DNA of 64,000 nucleotides from Caryophanales bacterium (GCA_012840465.1 DULJ01000040.1:124001-188000); one strand, 5' to 3'; shown: positions 24,515 to 36,332, numbered from the stretch's first letter. The notes: generated from the sequence alone by a model not told the origin. Program-made: numbers and translations.

Positions 24515-24515
24515 T

Positions 24516-24602
24516 ACTATCAGAATCTATATTTTAATTTGTAGATAGTATAAGAAAGGACATCGACTTCCGCCATTATTGGCGGCAAGTCATGTCTTTC
24601 TA
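24516..24602. repeat. Dispersed repeat C, copy C1
   Basis: Begins ACTATCAGAAT, contains GTAGATAGTATAAGAAA and ends in a hairpin whose arms include CTTCCGCC and GGCGGCAAG. Copy C2 at 39896 shares the first two segments exactly but has different bases in the hairpin, with pairing kept. Confidence 0.8.
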
Positions 24603-24627
24603 AGAATTAAAAGAAAAGAGTGATTGG

Positions 24628-25767
24628 ATGGTTAAATCAGTATATCTTCATATACCCTTTTGCGAGCATATTTGTCATTATTGTGATTTTAATAAATTTT
24701 ATATAAAAAATCAGCCGGTGGAAGACTATTTAAAAGCAATGGAAAAAGAAATGGAACAATCAATTGCAAGATTTGGGATCGAGGACGTACAGACCATTTT
24801 TGTCGGCGGTGGCACCCCTACCTCTTTAACAATAAAACAGCTTGATTTATTTCTTAATGGAATCCATAAGCATTTTGGGGGATATATTAATTCTGAAATA
24901 GAATTCACGTTTGAAGCCAACCCCAGTTACCTATCAAAAGATAAGCTTCTCCTCTTATCTGAAGCAGGCGTAAATCGTTTAAGCTTTGGTGTACAGGTTT
25001 TTGATGACGAGTTGTTGGAAAAGATCGGGCGAACACATCGGGCAGTCGACGTTTTTCAGACGATTTCATTAGCAAAAGAAGTCGGTTTTCAAAATATAAA
25101 TGCTGATCTCATATACAGCTTGCCCGGACAAACTGTTGAAGGTTTCAAAGATACATTAAAACAAGCATTTTCACTTGATGTCCAGCACTTTTCTGGGTAT
25201 TCCTTACAGATCGAGCCAAAAACAGTTTTTTACAATTTGAAGAGAAAAGGAAAGCTACAATTACCGACAGAGGATGAAGAAGTAGAAATGTATACTGTTT
25301 TAATGGAAAAAATGGCTTTGCATGGATATAACCAGTATGAAATTAGTAATTTTTCAAAGTCTGGGTTGGAAAGCAGACATAATTTAACTTATTGGAACAA
25401 TGATGAATACTTCGGAATTGGAGCAGGGGCCCATAGTTATGTACATGGAGTTAGAAGAGTAAATGCGGCACCGCTCAATCAATATATTTCATTAATAAAA
25501 GAAACTGGATTTCCTTATGTAGAAGAAAATGGACTAACGGAAAGGGAACGAATGGAGGAAGAAGTATTTCTTGGGTTAAGAAAAAATTCGGGTGTTTCGA
25601 AAGAAGTATTCTATCAAAAGTTCGGAAAGGATTTGAATAGTATATTCGGCAATGAAATCAAGGCCCAAATTGGGAAGGGATTACTGGATGAAAGCCAGAA
25701 ATCAATTAAACTTACTAGAAAAGGTATGTTTTTAGGGAATGAAGTATTCCAAGCCTTTTTATGTTGA
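24628..25767 (+). CDS. hemW: Radical SAM coproporphyrinogen III oxidase-like protein HemW (HemN family)
   Basis: A 379-residue radical SAM protein. The cluster motif CEHICHYC (C12, C16, C19) lies at the N-terminus, followed by FVGGGTPTSL and SFGVQVFDDELL. The length and the absence of an N-terminal extension fit HemW, a heme chaperone, better than true HemN, though the gene is often named hemN in Bacillus. The -35 of the hrcA promoter overlaps its stop codon. Confidence 0.92.
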   Translation: MVKSVYLHIPFCEHICHYCDFNKFYIKNQPVEDYLKAMEKEMEQSIARFGIEDVQTIFVGGGTPTSLTIKQLDLFLNGIHKHFGGYINSEIEFTFEANPSYLSKDKLLLLSEAGVNRLSFGVQVFDDELLEKIGRTHRAVDVFQTISLAKEVGFQNINADLIYSLPGQTVEGFKDTLKQAFSLDVQHFSGYSLQIEPKTVFYNLKRKGKLQLPTEDEEVEMYTVLMEKMALHGYNQYEISNFSKSGLESRHNLTYWNNDEYFGIGAGAHSYVHGVRRVNAAPLNQYISLIKETGFPYVEENGLTERERMEEEVFLGLRKNSGVSKEVFYQKFGKDLNSIFGNEIKAQIGKGLLDESQKSIKLTRKGMFLGNEVFQAFLC

Positions 25768-25805
25768 CAATATACGCTTGGTTTTGGTAACTTATTATAT
25801 AGAAT
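25764..25805 (+). promoter_or_regulatory. Sigma-A promoter region of the hrcA-grpE-dnaK operon
   Basis: TTGACA at 25764-25769 overlaps the hemW stop codon. The -10 is less certain: TAACTT (18-nt spacer) or the AT-rich TTATTATATAG further on. The CIRCE operator begins just downstream. Confidence 0.6.
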
Positions 25806-25831
25806 TAGCACTCAACATACATGAGTGCTAA
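25805..25831. promoter_or_regulatory. CIRCE operator (HrcA binding site)
   Basis: TTAGCACTC-N9-GAGTGCTAA, a perfect match to the CIRCE consensus, 17 bp before the hrcA ATG. HrcA bound here represses the operon until heat shock draws GroE away from HrcA. Confidence 0.98.
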
Positions 25832-25847
25832 CAGAGGTGATTAAACT

Positions 25848-26882
25848 ATGCTAACAGAACGTCAGTTGTTGATCTTGCAAGTGATCATTGATGACTTTAT
25901 TCGCTCAGCACAAGCTGTTGGCTCTAGAACGATAGCCAAAAAAGAGGATATTTCATTTAGTCCAGCAACGATTCGCAATGACATGGCCGATTTGGAGGAA
26001 ATGGGTTTTATCGAAAAGCCTCATACTTCTTCAGGGCGCATTCCTTCTGAAAAGGGATATCGTTTTTATGTCGATCACCTGTTATCGCCTTCTTCGATAA
26101 ATGAGGAGGAATTATGGACTATTCGTTCCCTTTTTGATAGCAAAATTTATGAAATTGAAATGGTTGCGAAAAAGTCCGCAAAACTTCTTTCTGAGTTTAC
26201 AAACTATACTACCATTGTATTAGGTCCAGCATTAATGGAAACTCGACTTAAGCAAATTCAAATGATTCCACTCAATCGTGATAGTGTCGTCGCCATTATC
26301 ATAACTGATACTGGCCATGTTGAGCACCGAACATTATCACTACCAGATGGTTTAGACTCTTTAGAATTAGAAAAAATTGTAAATATTCTTAATGAGCAAC
26401 TGAAGGGATGTCCGATAGCTGAACTGCAGGAATGTGTTCAAAAGGAACTAGTTGGAATTATAAAGAAGAATCTTTATGATCATAATCGTGTATTTAAGTT
26501 GTTAACGAATATGTTCGGTCATACAAAGGCTGAAAAAGTGTTTTATGGAGGGAAAACGAATATGTTCTCCCAACCTGAGTTTAATGATGTTCAAAAGATT
26601 CGTTCCTTACTGTCAGTTATCGAGCAAGAAAGTGTTATTTATAATTTGTTTAAATCAACGAGTACTGGAATCACAGTAAGGATTGGTCAAGAAAATCAGA
26701 TGCAGGAAATGCAGGATTGCAGCGTTATAACGGCAACTTATTCAATTGGAAATGAACCAATGGGGACAATTGCAATTTTGGGACCAACAAGAATGGAGTA
26801 CGCAAGAGTCATAACGTTGTTAAACATCTTTTCCCAAGATTTATCAAAGGTATTAACTTCCTTGTATCAAAACGAAAAGTAA
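25848..26882 (+). CDS. hrcA: Heat-inducible transcription repressor HrcA
   Basis: A 344-residue repressor. The N-terminal winged helix includes QAVGSRTIAKKEDISFSPAT and IRNDMADLEEMGFIEKPHTS; the middle and C-terminal GAF-like dimerisation part follows. It controls its own operon through the CIRCE element directly upstream and normally also groESL elsewhere. First gene of hrcA-grpE-dnaK. Confidence 0.97.
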   Translation: MLTERQLLILQVIIDDFIRSAQAVGSRTIAKKEDISFSPATIRNDMADLEEMGFIEKPHTSSGRIPSEKGYRFYVDHLLSPSSINEEELWTIRSLFDSKIYEIEMVAKKSAKLLSEFTNYTTIVLGPALMETRLKQIQMIPLNRDSVVAIIITDTGHVEHRTLSLPDGLDSLELEKIVNILNEQLKGCPIAELQECVQKELVGIIKKNLYDHNRVFKLLTNMFGHTKAEKVFYGGKTNMFSQPEFNDVQKIRSLLSVIEQESVIYNLFKSTSTGITVRIGQENQMQEMQDCSVITATYSIGNEPMGTIAILGPTRMEYARVITLLNIFSQDLSKVLTSLYQNEK

Positions 26883-26972
26883 TGGTCATATTGGTAAAGG
26901 GAAGATTGATAGAAAAGCTTGTTTGAGCTTTTCTGCTTACATAAAAAGGCAAGTTTGTGGGAGGTGAAACGA

Positions 26973-27578
26973 ATGGTTAATAAAAACTATTCGCAAGAAG
27001 AGGCAAATGAAGAAAAGGTAGCAGAAGCTACACTAAATAATGATTCTGTCACCGAATCAGCTGAACAAACTATAGATAATCAGGCGGAATCAATTCAAGA
27101 AGAGGAAGTAAACGGGGTGTCCGCTGAACAATTAGAAATCCTAAGATTACAGCAGGAGCTTGATGATAGACAAAATCGTCTTTTACGACTGCAAGCAGAT
27201 CTTGAAAACTACCGTCGTAGGGTTCGTTTGGACCAGGAAGCAGCAGCGAAGTACCGTGCCCAAAGCTTAATTGAAAATATTCTTCCGGCGCTTGATAATT
27301 TCGATCGAGCATTGAATATCGAAGCGAAGGAAGAGGAGACATTACAATTGCTTAAAGGTGTGGAAATGGTACACCGTCAATTGCTTGACGCTTTGAAAAC
27401 AGAAGGATTAGATATTATTGAGGCTACCGGCAAGGAATTTGATCCTAATTTCCATCAGGCTGTAATGCAAGTGGAAGTTAGTAATTATGATTCAAACGTT
27501 GTTGTAGATGAACTGCAAAAGGGATATATTTTGAAGGATCGTGTTATCCGTCCTACAATGGTCAAAGTTAATCAATAA
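26973..27578 (+). CDS. grpE: Nucleotide exchange factor GrpE
   Basis: A 201-residue cofactor that releases ADP from DnaK. An acidic disordered N-terminus (about 60 residues) is followed by a long coiled coil (LRLQQELDDRQNRLLRLQAD) and the C-terminal beta domain, with FDPNFHQAVMQVE and GYILKDRVIRPTMVKV. The start at 26973 follows GGGAGGTGAAAC; the track adds 18 unsupported residues. Confidence 0.96.
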   Translation: MVNKNYSQEEANEEKVAEATLNNDSVTESAEQTIDNQAESIQEEEVNGVSAEQLEILRLQQELDDRQNRLLRLQADLENYRRRVRLDQEAAAKYRAQSLIENILPALDNFDRALNIEAKEEETLQLLKGVEMVHRQLLDALKTEGLDIIEATGKEFDPNFHQAVMQVEVSNYDSNVVVDELQKGYILKDRVIRPTMVKVNQ

Positions 27579-27612
27579 TAAATTGTTGAATATATAAAAT
27601 AGGAAATTTTGA

Positions 27613-29478
<1,866 letters not shown>

Positions 29479-29502
29479 AACTTACGCCCAGGCGTAGAAT
29501 TG

Positions 29503-29546
29503 AACGGTCAAAGTCAGGGCTGCCTTGACTTTGACCGTTTTAACTT
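29503..29546 (+). terminator. Terminator after dnaK
   Basis: A perfect 14-bp stem AACGGTCAAAGTCA/TGACTTTGACCGTT with a 9-nt loop and a T-rich tail. Confidence 0.88.
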
Positions 29547-29612
29547 TTTCAGCAGAAGTATGCTGAATAAAGTTAAAAGCCTCCGGCGCAAACACGCCAA
29601 GGTGTATTTGAT
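29540..29612 (+). repeat. Dispersed repeat B, copy B4 (internally deleted)
   Basis: Has the left inverted repeat (TTTTTCAG...CTGAATAAA), AAGCCTCCGGCG, and then jumps straight to the end segment AACACGCCAAGGTGTATTTGAT. The terminal hairpin has compensating C/G changes relative to B1 (ACGCC/GGTGT against ACGCC/GGCGT keeps a G-U). Confidence 0.8.
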
Positions 29613-29629
29613 GTCACAATCTACTAAGG

Positions 29630-29659
29630 TTGCATACCTTAGATTAAAAATGTTATTAT
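29630..29659 (+). promoter_or_regulatory. Sigma-A promoter of dnaJ
   Basis: TTGCAT, an 18-nt spacer and TATTAT, about 50 nt before the dnaJ start. With the dnaK terminator upstream, it gives dnaJ-prmA-rsmE-mtaB an expression route without CIRCE control. Confidence 0.6.
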
Positions 29660-29709
29660 AATCGTTATGCAGATAAGATTAGAACGGGATTTTCGGGAGT
29701 GGATATGAT

Positions 29710-30831
29710 ATGAGTAAACGAGACTATTATGAAGTCCTCGAAGTGGCAAAGGATGCCTCTAAAGATGAGATAAAAAAGGCATATCGCAAGCTTGCAAGAC
29801 AATATCACCCAGATGTGAACAAGGAACCGGATGCTACTGATAAGTTTAAAGAAATCGCAGAAGCATATGAGGTTTTAGGTGATGATCAGAAACGGGCAAA
29901 TTATGATCAATTCGGTCATACAGATCCGAACCAAGGCGGCTTTGGTGGTTTCGAAGGCGCTGATTTTGGAGGATTTGGTGATATTTTTGATATGTTTTTT
30001 GGTGGGGGAGGATCAAAAAGACGCGATCCGAATGCCCCAAGGCAAGGTGCTGACCTTCAATATACAATGACCTTAGATTTTAAGGAAGCAGCCTTTGGTA
30101 AAGAAACTGATTTAGAGATTCCAAAGGAAGAAGAATGCGATACCTGTCATGGCAGTGGCGCGAAACCTGGTACTAAACCAGAAACGTGTTCACATTGTAA
30201 TGGATCAGGTCAATTGAATGTGGAACAAAACACACCATTTGGTCGAATCGTTAATCGCCGTGTATGCCATTACTGTAACGGTACTGGAAAAATGATTAAA
30301 GATAAGTGTTCTACATGTGGTGGTTCTGGAAAGGTTAAGAAACGCAAGAAAATTCATGTGAAAATTCCTGCCGGTGTTGATGAAGGACAACAAATGCGTG
30401 TTTCTGGTCAAGGGGAGCCGGGTATTAATGGAGGACCTTCAGGGGACTTATATGTTGTCTTCCATGTGAAGCCACATGAGTTTTTTGAACGTGATGGCGA
30501 TGATATTTATTGTGAAATGCCAATTACTTTTGTTCAAGCAGCGCTTGGCGATGAAATTGAAGTTCCAACCCTTCATGGTAAGGTGAAATTAAAAGTACCT
30601 GCAGGTACACAAACGGGTACTAACTTCCGTCTAAGAGGCAAAGGTGTTCCAAACGTAAGGGGCTATGGTCAAGGTGACCAACATATCAAGATTCGTGTTA
30701 TAACACCAACGAAGCTAAGTAATCGTCAAAAAGAACTGCTCCGTGAATTAGCAGAGCTTACTGGTGACGAAGCTCCAGCCGAACATGAGGATAGCTTCTT
30801 CGCTAAAGTAAAAAGAGCATTTAAAGGCTAG
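29710..30831 (+). CDS. dnaJ: Chaperone DnaJ (Hsp40)
   Basis: 373 residues. J domain with H33-P34-D35, a Gly/Phe-rich linker ([15 protein letters not shown]), four zinc-binding CxxCxGxG repeats between about 145 and 210, then the C-terminal substrate domains. Stimulates DnaK ATP hydrolysis and delivers unfolded protein. A copy of repeat A starts within its stop codon region. Confidence 0.98.
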   Translation: MSKRDYYEVLEVAKDASKDEIKKAYRKLARQYHPDVNKEPDATDKFKEIAEAYEVLGDDQKRANYDQFGHTDPNQGGFGGFEGADFGGFGDIFDMFFGGGGSKRRDPNAPRQGADLQYTMTLDFKEAAFGKETDLEIPKEEECDTCHGSGAKPGTKPETCSHCNGSGQLNVEQNTPFGRIVNRRVCHYCNGTGKMIKDKCSTCGGSGKVKKRKKIHVKIPAGVDEGQQMRVSGQGEPGINGGPSGDLYVVFHVKPHEFFERDGDDIYCEMPITFVQAALGDEIEVPTLHGKVKLKVPAGTQTGTNFRLRGKGVPNVRGYGQGDQHIKIRVITPTKLSNRQKELLRELAELTGDEAPAEHEDSFFAKVKRAFKG

Positions 30832-30977
30832 AAAAGCGGAAGCGCCCGTTCAGCGACGTATAAACTGGAGCGCATCGACTGAGATAAAGGAAACACGACG
30901 AACGTAGAGAGTCGATGTTGACTTATCGTAGGGAGATGAGTGAAGTTTACTAGTCGCTGGGCGCTGAAGCTAGACAG
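30830..30977 (+). repeat. Dispersed repeat A, copy A3 (full length)
   Basis: Reads AGAAAAGCGGAAGCGCCCGT to GTCGCTGGGCGCTGAAGCTA. Terminal arms AGCGCCC...AGCGAC and GTCGCT...GGGCGCT pair; an inner pair ATCGACTGAGATAA / TTGACTTATC and GTCGAT is also present. It overlaps the dnaJ TAG stop. Confidence 0.9.
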
Positions 30978-31014
30978 ATAAACGCAAACCAAATAAGAAG
31001 TGAGTGTTTAAAAA

Positions 31015-31962
31015 ATGAAATGGTCTGAAATGAGTATACATACAACACAAGAGGCTATAGAGCCAATTTCTAATATTCTGCATGAAGCAGGTGCCGGTGG
31101 GGTTGCAATTGAAGACCCGGCTGACCTAAACAAAGTGAGGGAACAGCAATTTGGAGAGATCTATGCTCTTAATCCAAACGATTATCCCGAGGAAGGAGTA
31201 ATCGTTAAAGCTTATCTACCTGTAACAAGCAGCTTTGACGAAACGGTGGAATCTATTAAAGAAGCTGTTAATAACCTCACCCAATACGGAATTGATCTTG
31301 GCTTTAATACAGTTGAGATTAATGAAGTAAATGAAGAAGACTGGTCAACAGCTTGGAAAAAATATTATCACCCGGTTAAAGTTTCCGAAAAGGTAACGAT
31401 TGTTCCAACCTGGGAGGAATATGAACCTGAACAAAAGGACGAAATCATTGTTGAACTAGATCCTGGGATGGCATTTGGAACCGGAACTCATCCAACAACG
31501 GTCATGTGCATTCAAGCGCTTGAAAAGGTCATGCAAAAAGGGGAACATGTCATTGATGTTGGTACCGGGTCAGGTGTACTGAGCATTGTTGCTGCTAAAT
31601 TAGGAGCAAGAAAGGTAGACGCCTACGACCTTGATGAAGTTGCCGTCAACAGTGCTAGGATGAATGTTGAGCTTAATAAAACTGATGATATTGTGGAAGT
31701 GAAACAGAACAATCTTTTAGAAAATAGTAGCGGAAAAGTAGATGTGATCGTTGCTAATATTTTGGCAGAAATTATTTTGCTATTCATTGATGATGCAGCT
31801 AAAAAGTTGAAAAAAGATGGACTGTTGATCACATCAGGGATCATTAAAAGCAAGCAGGACGATGTTGTTACTAACTTGATAAAGTGTGGCTTTGTCATCG
31901 AAGAGGTCCTACAAATTGAAGATTGGGTAGCGGTTATTTCTAAAAATAATAATGACCAGTAA
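31015..31962 (+). CDS. prmA: Ribosomal protein L11 methyltransferase
   Basis: A 315-residue methyltransferase that trimethylates ribosomal protein L11. The N-terminal L11-binding domain is followed by [26 protein letters not shown] and SAM motif [15 protein letters not shown]-free ATG start; located between repeat A3 and rsmE as part of the dnaJ group of genes. Confidence 0.96.
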   Translation: MKWSEMSIHTTQEAIEPISNILHEAGAGGVAIEDPADLNKVREQQFGEIYALNPNDYPEEGVIVKAYLPVTSSFDETVESIKEAVNNLTQYGIDLGFNTVEINEVNEEDWSTAWKKYYHPVKVSEKVTIVPTWEEYEPEQKDEIIVELDPGMAFGTGTHPTTVMCIQALEKVMQKGEHVIDVGTGSGVLSIVAAKLGARKVDAYDLDEVAVNSARMNVELNKTDDIVEVKQNNLLENSSGKVDVIVANILAEIILLFIDDAAKKLKKDGLLITSGIIKSKQDDVVTNLIKCGFVIEEVLQIEDWVAVISKNNNDQ

Positions 31963-31976
31963 GAAGGTGAAAGCCT

Positions 31977-32729
31977 GTGCAAAGATATTTTGTGAAAAAT
32001 GATCAAATAATAGAGAATAAAATAAGGATTAGCGGTGAAGACGCCCATCACATATCACGGGTTATGAGGATGAAGCCTGGAGAAAACATTATTTGCTGCT
32101 CGGAGGATGGACAAGTATTCCGCTGTGAGATTCAAGAAATTACCGATGACTTATGTTTTGTCTCTATAGTAGAATGGATAGATGAGAATAAGGAACTGCC
32201 TGTATTGGTAACAATTGCACAGGGTTTACCAAAAGGTGATAAATTAGAGCTAGTCGTACAAAAAGGAACGGAAATGGGTGCCCATCGTTTTCTACCTTTT
32301 TTTGCATCACGCTCTGTTGTGAAGTGGGATGAAAAAAAGGGGAGAAAAAAGGTTGAACGGCTTGAGAAAATAGCAAAAGAAGCAGCGGAGCAATCCCACC
32401 GTACTAAAGTTCCAGAAATAAAAGAGCCGGTAGACGTTAAAACCCTTTTAAAAGAAAGCAAAAATTACACATATAAAATAGTAGCTTATGAGGAAGATGG
32501 AAAGCTTGGTGAAAAGAGCAATCTTTTTTCTGTTTTGTCAAAATTAGCGAGTGGCGATTCCTTATTAGCCGTCATTGGACCGGAAGGTGGACTAACGGAA
32601 GAGGAAGTTTCCGAGTTACGGAACAACGGGTTTATATCTTGTAGTCTTGGTCCAAGAATATTAAGAACAGAAACAGCCCCTTTATATCTACTAGCAGCTG
32701 TTTCCTACCATACTGAATTATTGGGGTGA
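31977..32729 (+). CDS. rsmE: 16S rRNA (uracil1498-N3)-methyltransferase RsmE
   Basis: A 250-residue SPOUT-class methyltransferase. N-terminal PUA-like domain (EDAHHISRVMRMKPGENI), C-terminal SPOUT knot with IGPEGGLTEEEV and LGPRILRTETAPLYLLA. GTG start behind AAGAAGGTGAAA. It lies 14 nt after prmA. Confidence 0.95.
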   Translation: MQRYFVKNDQIIENKIRISGEDAHHISRVMRMKPGENIICCSEDGQVFRCEIQEITDDLCFVSIVEWIDENKELPVLVTIAQGLPKGDKLELVVQKGTEMGAHRFLPFFASRSVVKWDEKKGRKKVERLEKIAKEAAEQSHRTKVPEIKEPVDVKTLLKESKNYTYKIVAYEEDGKLGEKSNLFSVLSKLASGDSLLAVIGPEGGLTEEEVSELRNNGFISCSLGPRILRTETAPLYLLAAVSYHTELLG

Positions 32730-32733
32730 TCAT

Positions 32734-34089
32734 ATGCCAACAGTGGCTTTCCATACATTGGGATGTAAAGTAAATCATTATGAAACAGAAGGGATCTGGC
32801 AGCTATTTCAAGAAGCTGGCTATGAACGTACAGATTTCGAGAAAATAGCAGATGTTTATATTATTAATACATGTACTGTAACAAATACCGGCGATAAAAA
32901 AAGCCGTCAAATTATTAGACGTGCCATTCGCAAAAATCCTGATGCGGTTGTAGCAGTAACGGGTTGTTATGCACAAACAGCTCCTGCTGAGGTTTTAGAA
33001 ATTCCGGGTGTTGATATTGTTATTGGTACACAAGACCGTATTAAATTGCTGGAATATGTTCGTCAATACGAAAAGAATCGTGAGCCAATCAATGGTGTAG
33101 GCAATATTATGAAAGCGAGAGTTTTTGAGGAACTAGATGTACCAGCATTCACGGATAGAACTCGGGCATCATTGAAGATTCAAGAAGGCTGTAATAATTT
33201 CTGTACTTTCTGTATTATTCCATGGGCTCGTGGACTTTTGCGTTCACGCCAACCAGAGGATGTTGTTAGACAAGCACAGCAATTGGTCGATGCCGGCTAT
33301 AAAGAAATTGTTTTAACAGGGATCCATACAGGTGGATATGGAGAGGACTTGAAGGATTACAATTTTGCAATGCTTTTACGTGAGCTTGACCAAAAGGTTG
33401 AAGGCTTAAAACGTATCCGTATTTCATCAATTGAGGCTAGCCAAATTACAGATGAAGTGATTGACGTCCTTGATAAATCAGAAAAGATTGTTCGCCATTT
33501 ACACATTCCATTGCAATCTGGATCTGATTCTGTCTTAAAACGGATGCGTCGTAAATATACAACAGAATTCTATGTAGATCGTCTTAATCGTTTGAAAGAA
33601 GCACTCCCAGGATTAGCTGTCACTTCGGATGTGATTGTTGGATTCCCTGGCGAAACAGAAGAAGAATTCATGGAAACCTATCATTTAATCCGTGATCATA
33701 AATTCTCTGAATTGCATGTATTCCCTTATTCAAAACGAACGGGCACTCCTGCCGCACGTATGGAAGACCAAGTTGATGAAGAGGTTAAGAATGAGAGAGT
33801 ACACCGTCTTATTGCATTATCTGATCAATTAGCAAAAGAATATGCATCTGATTATGAAGGGGATATCTTAGAGGTTATTCCAGAAGAGCAATTCACTGAA
33901 AGAACGGGCCGCAACGACCTCTACGTTGGCTATACTGACAACTATTTAAAAGTAGTATTCCCTGGTAAAGAGAATATGATTGGTCAAATCGTAAAAGTAA
34001 AAATTACGAAGGCTGGTTATCCGTACAACGAAGGTGAATTCATTAGTGTCGTTACGGACGAGATTGAAGAAACAGTGAAGATAGGGTAA
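32734..34089 (+). CDS. mtaB: tRNA t6A37 methylthiotransferase MtaB
   Basis: A 451-residue radical SAM enzyme that adds a methylthio group to t6A37 in ANN-decoding tRNAs. Domain order: UPF0004 (TLGCKVNHYETEG, NTCTVTNTGDKKS), radical SAM with CNNFCTFC, and a C-terminal TRAM domain. Starts 4 nt after rsmE. Known as yqeV in B. subtilis. Confidence 0.96.
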   Translation: MPTVAFHTLGCKVNHYETEGIWQLFQEAGYERTDFEKIADVYIINTCTVTNTGDKKSRQIIRRAIRKNPDAVVAVTGCYAQTAPAEVLEIPGVDIVIGTQDRIKLLEYVRQYEKNREPINGVGNIMKARVFEELDVPAFTDRTRASLKIQEGCNNFCTFCIIPWARGLLRSRQPEDVVRQAQQLVDAGYKEIVLTGIHTGGYGEDLKDYNFAMLLRELDQKVEGLKRIRISSIEASQITDEVIDVLDKSEKIVRHLHIPLQSGSDSVLKRMRRKYTTEFYVDRLNRLKEALPGLAVTSDVIVGFPGETEEEFMETYHLIRDHKFSELHVFPYSKRTGTPAARMEDQVDEEVKNERVHRLIALSDQLAKEYASDYEGDILEVIPEEQFTERTGRNDLYVGYTDNYLKVVFPGKENMIGQIVKVKITKAGYPYNEGEFISVVTDEIEETVKIG

Positions 34090-34110
34090 TAATAGAATTA
34101 AGAGATGATG

Positions 34111-34145
34111 ACAGCAAGGTGAAATTTTTATCTTGCTGTTTTTAA
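34111..34145 (+). terminator. Terminator after mtaB
   Basis: ACAGCAAGGT/ATCTTGCTGT stem, 9-nt loop, then TTTTT. It separates mtaB from deoC. Confidence 0.82.
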
Positions 34146-34173
34146 TTTGCTAATATGAAAGGAATGGGTTTGA

Positions 34174-34845
34174 ATGACTGTAAATATTGCTAAAATGATC
34201 GACCATACTGCTTTAAAAGCAGATACTACAAAGGAACAAATCGTAAAGCTTTGTGACGAAGCGAAGGAATATGGTTTTTTTTCAGTTTGTGTTAATCCGA
34301 CATGGGTTAAAACGGCAGCAGAACAATTGCAGGGGTCTGAAGTAAAGGTGTGTACTGTAATCGGCTTTCCATTAGGGGCTTCGACATCAGAAACAAAAGC
34401 ATTCGAAACAAAGGATGCGATTGAAAAAGGTGCAGATGAAGTTGATATGGTGATCAACATCGGTGCTCTTAAAGATCAAAATGACGAATTAGTTGAACAA
34501 GATATTTGTGCTGTTGTTGAAGCTGCACGCGGAAAGGCACTGGTAAAGGTAATCATCGAGACAAGCCTCCTAACACAGGAAGAAAAGGTTCGTGCTTGCA
34601 AGCTTGCTGTTAAAGCTGGTACTGATTTTGTTAAAACATCCACTGGGTTTTCAACAGGTGGTGCAACGGTAGAGGACATTGAGCTTATGCGTGAATCCGT
34701 GGGTCCTGATATTGGTGTAAAGGCATCTGGCGGTGTCCGTGACCGTGAGCGAGCCCTTCAAATGATCGAAGCAGGTGCTACAAGAATGGGTGCCAGTGCG
34801 GGGATTGCGATTGTAACAGGCGAGCAAACTGATGCAAGTTATTAA
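34174..34845 (+). CDS. deoC: Deoxyribose-phosphate aldolase
   Basis: A 223-residue TIM-barrel class I aldolase that splits 2-deoxyribose 5-phosphate to glyceraldehyde 3-phosphate and acetaldehyde. The Schiff-base lysine lies in FVKTSTGFS; the second lysine in VKASGGVRD and the early IDHTALKAD are also conserved. It lies alone between terminators at this site; in B. subtilis 168 the gene is elsewhere, with nupC and pdp, so this is a local difference in gene order. Confidence 0.96.
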   Translation: MTVNIAKMIDHTALKADTTKEQIVKLCDEAKEYGFFSVCVNPTWVKTAAEQLQGSEVKVCTVIGFPLGASTSETKAFETKDAIEKGADEVDMVINIGALKDQNDELVEQDICAVVEAARGKALVKVIIETSLLTQEEKVRACKLAVKAGTDFVKTSTGFSTGGATVEDIELMRESVGPDIGVKASGGVRDRERALQMIEAGATRMGASAGIAIVTGEQTDASY

Positions 34846-34861
34846 TTAATTGGAGAACAAA

Positions 34862-34915
34862 AGATTATCTACCCTCAAACAGCCTCATCCTTAAGTTTGG
34901 TGGTAGATAATTTTT
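34862..34915. terminator. Terminator after deoC
   Basis: GATTATCTACC...CAAAC pairs with GTTTG...GGTAGATAAT across a 14-nt loop, followed by TTTTTG. Confidence 0.82.
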
Positions 34916-34970
34916 GTTTATCCTCAACAAATTGTTTCGAGTTCAATATTGATGGCAGATCCCCCAGCCC

Positions 34971-35903
34971 TTACGCCTGTTTCCCATGCAGCCTCAAAAT
35001 AAACTGCGCCAACAACCCTGCAAGTGGCAAAGCAATAATCGAAGACAAAACATTGAATATCACACTCACATGGGCAAGCTGTACATCCGGCAGACTCGTT
35101 ACCGTCGCAGCAGCGGCACCAAGGAATTTTATAAATGGATAAAATAAAAGAACCCCAAAGATGTTTAACCAAATATGGGCATAAGCAGCTAATTTTGACT
35201 CCAAATTCGCCCCAATACTTGCAATAAAGGCTGTCACACATGTACCGATGTTAGCACCGAGTACGATGGCAATTCCTGAAGATAACGTTACTAAATTTTC
35301 GCTCATAAATCCCATAATAATGCCTGTTGTAGCCGAACTAGATTGAATGACAGCGGTCAATAATGTACCGAATCCAACACCTATTAAATTATTTTCGTTT
35401 GATAACTCAATCGATGAGTGAATGACCGGTATCGTTGAAAGCGGCTTTGCTAGAGTTTCAAACCCATTCATCGCTACGAAAAGGCAGCCGAGGCCGAATA
35501 ATATCGCTCCAATATTAAAAGAAAGCAGTTTTCTTGTAAATAATAAAAGCGTCCCTATTAATAATAAAGGCATGATTGCGTGGTAGATTAGATCAATGGT
35601 GATAAATTCAGTTGTGATTGTCGTGCCAATGTTTGTTCCAAGAATAATTCCGATCGATTGCTTAAATGTTAACAATCCAGCAGCAATAAAACCGATCGTA
35701 ATAACCATTACAGCTGAGCTGCTTTGCAAAACTGCAGTAATGAGCGTACCAATCATCATTCCTTTTAATGGTGTACTGGTCATATTCACCAATACTTGCT
35801 TTAGCCTTTTGTGAGAAAGATTATAAAGGCCAATTCTCATGACAGTCATTCCATATAAAAAAATTGCAATAAAAGTTGCAAATTGAGTAATAATATTTAT
35901 CAT
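34971..35903 (-). CDS. yqeW: Na/Pi cotransporter family protein (NptA/YqeW type)
   Basis: A 310-residue membrane protein with the internal duplication of type II Na/phosphate cotransporters: the motif QSSSA occurs twice (LQSSSAVMV and IQSSSATTG), each followed by a G-x-N-I-G-T segment (GTNIGTTIT, GANIGTCVT). Around eight helices. Probably imports or exports phosphate with sodium. Same orientation and neighbours as B. subtilis yqeW. No PhoU-like tail. Confidence 0.9.
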   Translation of the reverse strand: MINIITQFATFIAIFLYGMTVMRIGLYNLSHKRLKQVLVNMTSTPLKGMMIGTLITAVLQSSSAVMVITIGFIAAGLLTFKQSIGIILGTNIGTTITTEFITIDLIYHAIMPLLLIGTLLLFTRKLLSFNIGAILFGLGCLFVAMNGFETLAKPLSTIPVIHSSIELSNENNLIGVGFGTLLTAVIQSSSATTGIIMGFMSENLVTLSSGIAIVLGANIGTCVTAFIASIGANLESKLAAYAHIWLNIFGVLLFYPFIKFLGAAAATVTSLPDVQLAHVSVIFNVLSSIIALPLAGLLAQFILRLHGKQA

Positions 35904-36029
35904 ACCAAGTCACCTTCCTCATCACTCATTGTATGGACAGGATGCATGGGACATGACTTTTACCTTTCGACAAAGGTCAAAATTTGCAGACGTAAAACTG
36001 TAATAAACATTTGAAGTTAATATTAATAG

Positions 36030-36058
36030 TTGAAAAAGGCACATCCTTATTATATAAT
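36030..36058 (+). promoter_or_regulatory. Sigma-A promoter of rpsU
   Basis: TTGAAA, a 17-nt spacer and a perfect TATAAT, about 85 nt before rpsU. One of the best promoters in the window. Confidence 0.8.
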
Positions 36059-36144
36059 GGCAAAAGACATGTCTTTTAACAAAGTAATAGATTCTTTAAA
36101 AACATGTCAGGTGTTATTGGTTTTTCGGAGGGAGGGAAATAGTT

Positions 36145-36318
36145 ATGTCAACGACTCGCGTTCGTAAAAATGAATCACTTGAGGATGCTCTTCGTCGATT
36201 CAAAAGATCCGTTTCTAAAAATGGAACACTTTCTGAAGCTAGAAAGCGTGAATTTTATGAGAAACCTAGTGTAAGACGTAAGAAAAAATCAGAGGCTGCA
36301 AGAAAGCGTAAGTTTTAA
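36145..36318 (+). CDS. rpsU: 30S ribosomal protein S21
   Basis: 57 residues, below the ORF-track limit and read by hand: [20 protein letters not shown], then a strongly basic C-terminus ([14 protein letters not shown]). Ribosome binding site GGAGGGAGG. S21 takes part in initiation on the 30S subunit; in B. subtilis its loss affects motility and biofilm choice. It is transcribed together with yqeY. Confidence 0.96.
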   Translation: MSTTRVRKNESLEDALRRFKRSVSKNGTLSEARKREFYEKPSVRRKKKSEAARKRKF

Positions 36319-36332
36319 GAGGGGTGTTATAT

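Noticed and set aside
34924-35241. 105-codon Cys-rich ORF overlapping yqeW
   Set aside because: Same strand but another frame inside yqeW, which has clear QSSSA family motifs.
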